Shown piece after piece: positions 60,866 through 64,000 of a DNA stretch of 64,000 nucleotides. A program made the position numbers and the translations under genes. How positions within the stretch are numbered: the stretch's first letter is position 1; each line of letters starts with the position of its first letter. Below the pieces are notes generated by a model. The model did not search any database, had not been told where the DNA came from, and saw only the letters and a list, made by a program, of their open reading frames with translations. Source of the stretch: Acanthosoma haemorrhoidale. Its lineage: Eukaryota > Arthropoda > Insecta > Hemiptera > Acanthosomatidae. The DNA lies in contig OV884015.1 of assembly GCA_930367205.1 (NCBI GenBank), positions 3,286,001-3,350,000 of the forward strand, written 5' to 3'.

Positions 60866-62935
60866 TAGTTAATAAAAGCTAAAATGATTTAGAAAACCAA
60901 TCTTTCAATAAAAAAAAAGGATAATACCTTATATTTTAGAAATTAAATAATTATAATAAAAAATAAAATAAAAAAACATTGCGAATTCTTTTTAAGAGAT
61001 TATAAGTAAGAGTAAAAGTTGAGATAGGGAAGAGAGGTAGAGGGGAGGGGGGGTAAAGGACTTAAAGAACTTAACTCGGGAAATTGCTTAAGCCTAATTC
61101 CTAAACGTAAACTAAACAAATTAAAGTGGAGTGGCTGAATTACCTTCAATCGATCCCTCTCCCAGGTCCCGGATCTTGCGTCCGTAGCCTCCGTTTATCC
61201 ATATACATGTACATTTATTTATGCTAATATATTATTTATCATGTACTGCTATGTTTCTACGGCAAGCAGCCCACGTATAATTTACTACGCACTCGTTGAG
61301 GTATTCATGTCATTTGATCATTCATCATCTTGATTTGGGATTGAGATTGTAGAAAAATATTTAAACTTGAATACACACCCCATTATACGGGGTTAAACAT
61401 TTTGGTTATAAAAGTACACCGGAGTGATAGGACTTATTAGATATTACTGAGGGCATCGAGAACATCAATCCCACTCATTATATCATATTATTGACGCAAA
61501 GTTATCCATCATGGTTTATGGTGCAGGTCACTTATTTCATAGGTCCCTTATATCGAATAGGGCCACCATACACAATGTCCTGTATCTAGCTTGGACAAAA
61601 GCAAGGACATAGACTCTCAATACTGAAAGCTTAAGGGTTTCTGATTTTAAAATTATTGACAAACACAATAACGACAATTATCAAAATCAATACAAAATTG
61701 TTGACTTTTGAGCCAGCAAAATGAGGACTAGCCAACCGTTCATTGCCTTATATAAATAAATTAGGGAAGAGGACGGTGACGGAGAGCGCCTTAGGCCAGT
61801 GAGAATACTAAACTTTCGCTTAATAGCTATGCGGGCTGTAGACGGATGTTTTGAAGGGGCCAAGTCTGCATTAGTTCCAGGCACTGCTAATCTCCACACA
61901 ACTGTTACTAATTAATCAATAAATACATTTATTTGGACCAATTAATTAGTATTTCAAACAAGGAAAATAATTTTTAAAAAAGTAATAATAAAACATAATT
62001 GGCTTGAATGTTTGTGGATAGGTTGCCCTAGGTGGGAAGAAAGTGCACAAAATAATTGCCCAGTATAATTTAAATTGATTTTTGAGTTTAATAATTACGT
62101 TTGTTTTATCCAACCCGTTGTGGACACTAAAACTATGTTTTTCAATTCACCAAACCCTCCATCTAATTACGAAAACAGTAAATTATCATTAAAGTGAGAC
62201 CATCTTTGTTTATTGAAAATAAGGTAGATACAGTAATTAATAAATTCGTTTTAAGTGCAAGTATATTATAATTGCCTAAAGGTCTGAGACAGCTTTACTT
62301 AGCAGCCTAGAAGCTGATTAATATAGAGGTCGAGTTAGATGTGTATTAGTAATGCTTAGTTACAACTACATAGATAGACGTCGCTCTTAAATACGAGAAA
62401 ATTAACAGTTTCATGTTCACATACACCGACTTGCTTTGTCCCTACCTGGAGGGCCACAGCCCTCCCCCTCCCTCCAAAGGCAGTGCTGATGTGTGGGCGA
62501 TTTTGTAATGAGCACGAGTGGCATCTAATGGCGGAGAAACCCTTTACCATTTCACTATTTTCATTTCGTTGTGCCCTTCCTATCTTCTCACCGGAAAGAG
62601 CTACACATTTCATTTTAAAGCGGAAATTAGCTCTAATGCACTGCATTTTAATCTCAACTTTCTCTCTCTCTAAGGGAGAAAATTTTAAATCAACAATTAT
62701 GACATCCAGCAATGTATTGTAATGATCGAAATAAAATATTACTTTAATGTTATATATAATGATTAACCATGGATAAATGATTTGTAACATTCTTAAGGAG
62801 AGTGGCCAAAATAAAAATAAAAGTTTTAATTATTGAGGAACAATTATTGGGTGAGTAAGAAGATAGGTAGTGTCTGTAGAGAAGACAGGTACATAGGCCT
62901 AGGAAGAGGAAGTGGCCGAAAAGAAGAAAACAGAT
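60866..62935. other. Unassigned AT-rich DNA
   Basis: No gene supported. A minus frame of 144 codons (62356-62790) has no recognisable domain and overlaps a 79-codon plus frame. The region 60880-61000 is extremely A/T-rich. Confidence 0.5.
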
Positions 62936-62939
62936 GAGA

Positions 62940-62989
<50 letters not shown>

Positions 62990-63001
62990 AAGAGAGAGAG
63001 A
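62936..63001. repeat. (GA)n microsatellite
   Basis: About 66 bp of GA repeats broken by GGG at two points (near 62942 and 62985) and by AAA near 62990. The Leu-Ser frame on the minus strand is a by-product. Confidence 0.95.
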
Positions 63002-64000
63002 AGGACTCGGAGAGAAGCCCTCTCTTATTGAATTATTAAAGCCTGCGCAGAAGAGTGTGCCGATGGCCGCTTCTGTCACATCTGCCAGGCCGAGGTAGGT
63101 AGAGGCTGTACTTTAGAATACAGTCATTAACCATTTGCCATTTAAATATGTATATACTAGCAAATATATATATATATAGAGCACTGGTAATTCCAGGTAG
63201 CAGCAAGGCATTGGTTGTAAAAGAATGTTTGTAAATTTAACAACATTATAATTATCATTGCACTCATTTTATTGCCAACTATTCTAATAAATAGATACAA
63301 TTGGCCAGAACAATAGTTACTCGTAGTGTTATTAACAAAGTGCCTAGGCATAGAATAAGTTAAAATTAAAATTGTATTCTCAATATAAATATGAAAATGA
63401 ACAAACACTAAGAGAATAGAGATTGACTGAATGTGGATACTTGTATCTTGTCTAAATTACTATTTCTCGGTTAAATTACCCCTGCTAAAGACGAACATAT
63501 CTACCATGTTACTGTTCTTTCAACTTCCTTTCTGCATTTTTTCACTATTAACAGAGAATTCTCCCACCTGGTGAGAAATGTTCTCTCATGTGCCGTTAGA
63601 CGGGTGGAGGCCTAGATACAGATGAAGAGGCCATCAAAGTAGAAGACGTAAAGAAAAAAGAAATTTTGAGAGACAGGAAAATATTTTCATCAAAAGTACT
63701 TCATTTTATTTGCTTGTAGTTTTATCTGGAAAATTGACTTTGTAAATAACTGGAATATAAACCTTTTGAAATCAGCTATAATGACATTAAACACGCCATT
63801 GTTATATTATATTGGTGGCTCTTCAAACCTTAGTTTTTAGGATACCTTTTCTTCGGCGTCATCCCCTTTTATATACCTTTAATGTAACTACCAATATCCT
63901 GGGCTGCGTCTTGAGATAGACTTAAAGTTAGATAAACGGGATGAGGTATTATTGAGATACGGTCGAATGTTAGCTAGGTTTCTCTGCTCCCACATAGGCC
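63002..64000. other. Unassigned AT-rich DNA
   Basis: No gene or repeat family is recognised. A short TA run lies at about 63164-63177. Confidence 0.55.

Overview
This window looks like a eukaryotic, AT-rich, repeat-littered intergenic or intronic stretch. The element types (a Ty3/gypsy LTR retrotransposon, Jockey/CR1-like LINE remnants, tRNA-derived SINE-like fragments, a fold-back MITE, minisatellites) fit an arthropod, most likely an insect. I cannot name the species. I see no intact host protein-coding gene, no rRNA, no complete tRNA and no CRISPR. Almost every open reading frame is short, often overlaps others on the opposite strand, and shows no recognisable domain. The recognisable coding sequence belongs to broken mobile elements.

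Layout. 1-13.8 kb: mostly unassigned AT-rich DNA, with a fold-back element (1441-1874), a SINE-like copy (5.7 kb) and a small tandem repeat (8.0 kb). 13.8-18.4 kb: a G-run minisatellite, a (CT)n tract of about 117 bp, a 5'-truncated LINE ending in a poly-A tail, and a tandem duplication. 22-28 kb: two direct copies about 4.8 kb apart of a dispersed repeat of about 1 kb, the second interrupted by a probable SINE-like insert. 29-34 kb: another LINE tail, a very short LINE 3' end with poly-A and an apparent 10-11 bp target-site duplication, a 73-75 bp tandem repeat, and one copy of a hairpin-bearing repeat whose partner is at 56.6 kb. 36.4 kb: a 44-bp minisatellite. 41.7-45.8 kb: the main feature, a degenerate Ty3/gypsy element on the minus strand. 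48.4-57 kb: an inverted LINE remnant, a 47-bp minisatellite, a SINE-like copy and other repeat fragments. 59.8-60.3 kb: a GC- and CpG-rich island of unknown nature. 62.9 kb: a (GA)n tract.

The most interesting signal is in the Ty3/gypsy element. The bases directly after its 5' LTR do not start with the usual TGG of a tRNA primer-binding site. Instead they are a perfect 12-nt complement of a sequence inside the LTR, the arrangement expected for self-primed reverse transcription as known for the fission yeast element Tf1. The same element has a run of seven A at the gag/protease junction placed where a -1 frameshift would join the frames, an unusual Gag zinc knuckle (C-x2-C-x9-H-x4-C), a 5' LTR that lost about 177 bp of U3, and an integrase cut off just before where its catalytic Glu should lie. 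Coordinates of repeats were set by eye and may be off by some bases; family names rest on motif recognition, not on a database search.
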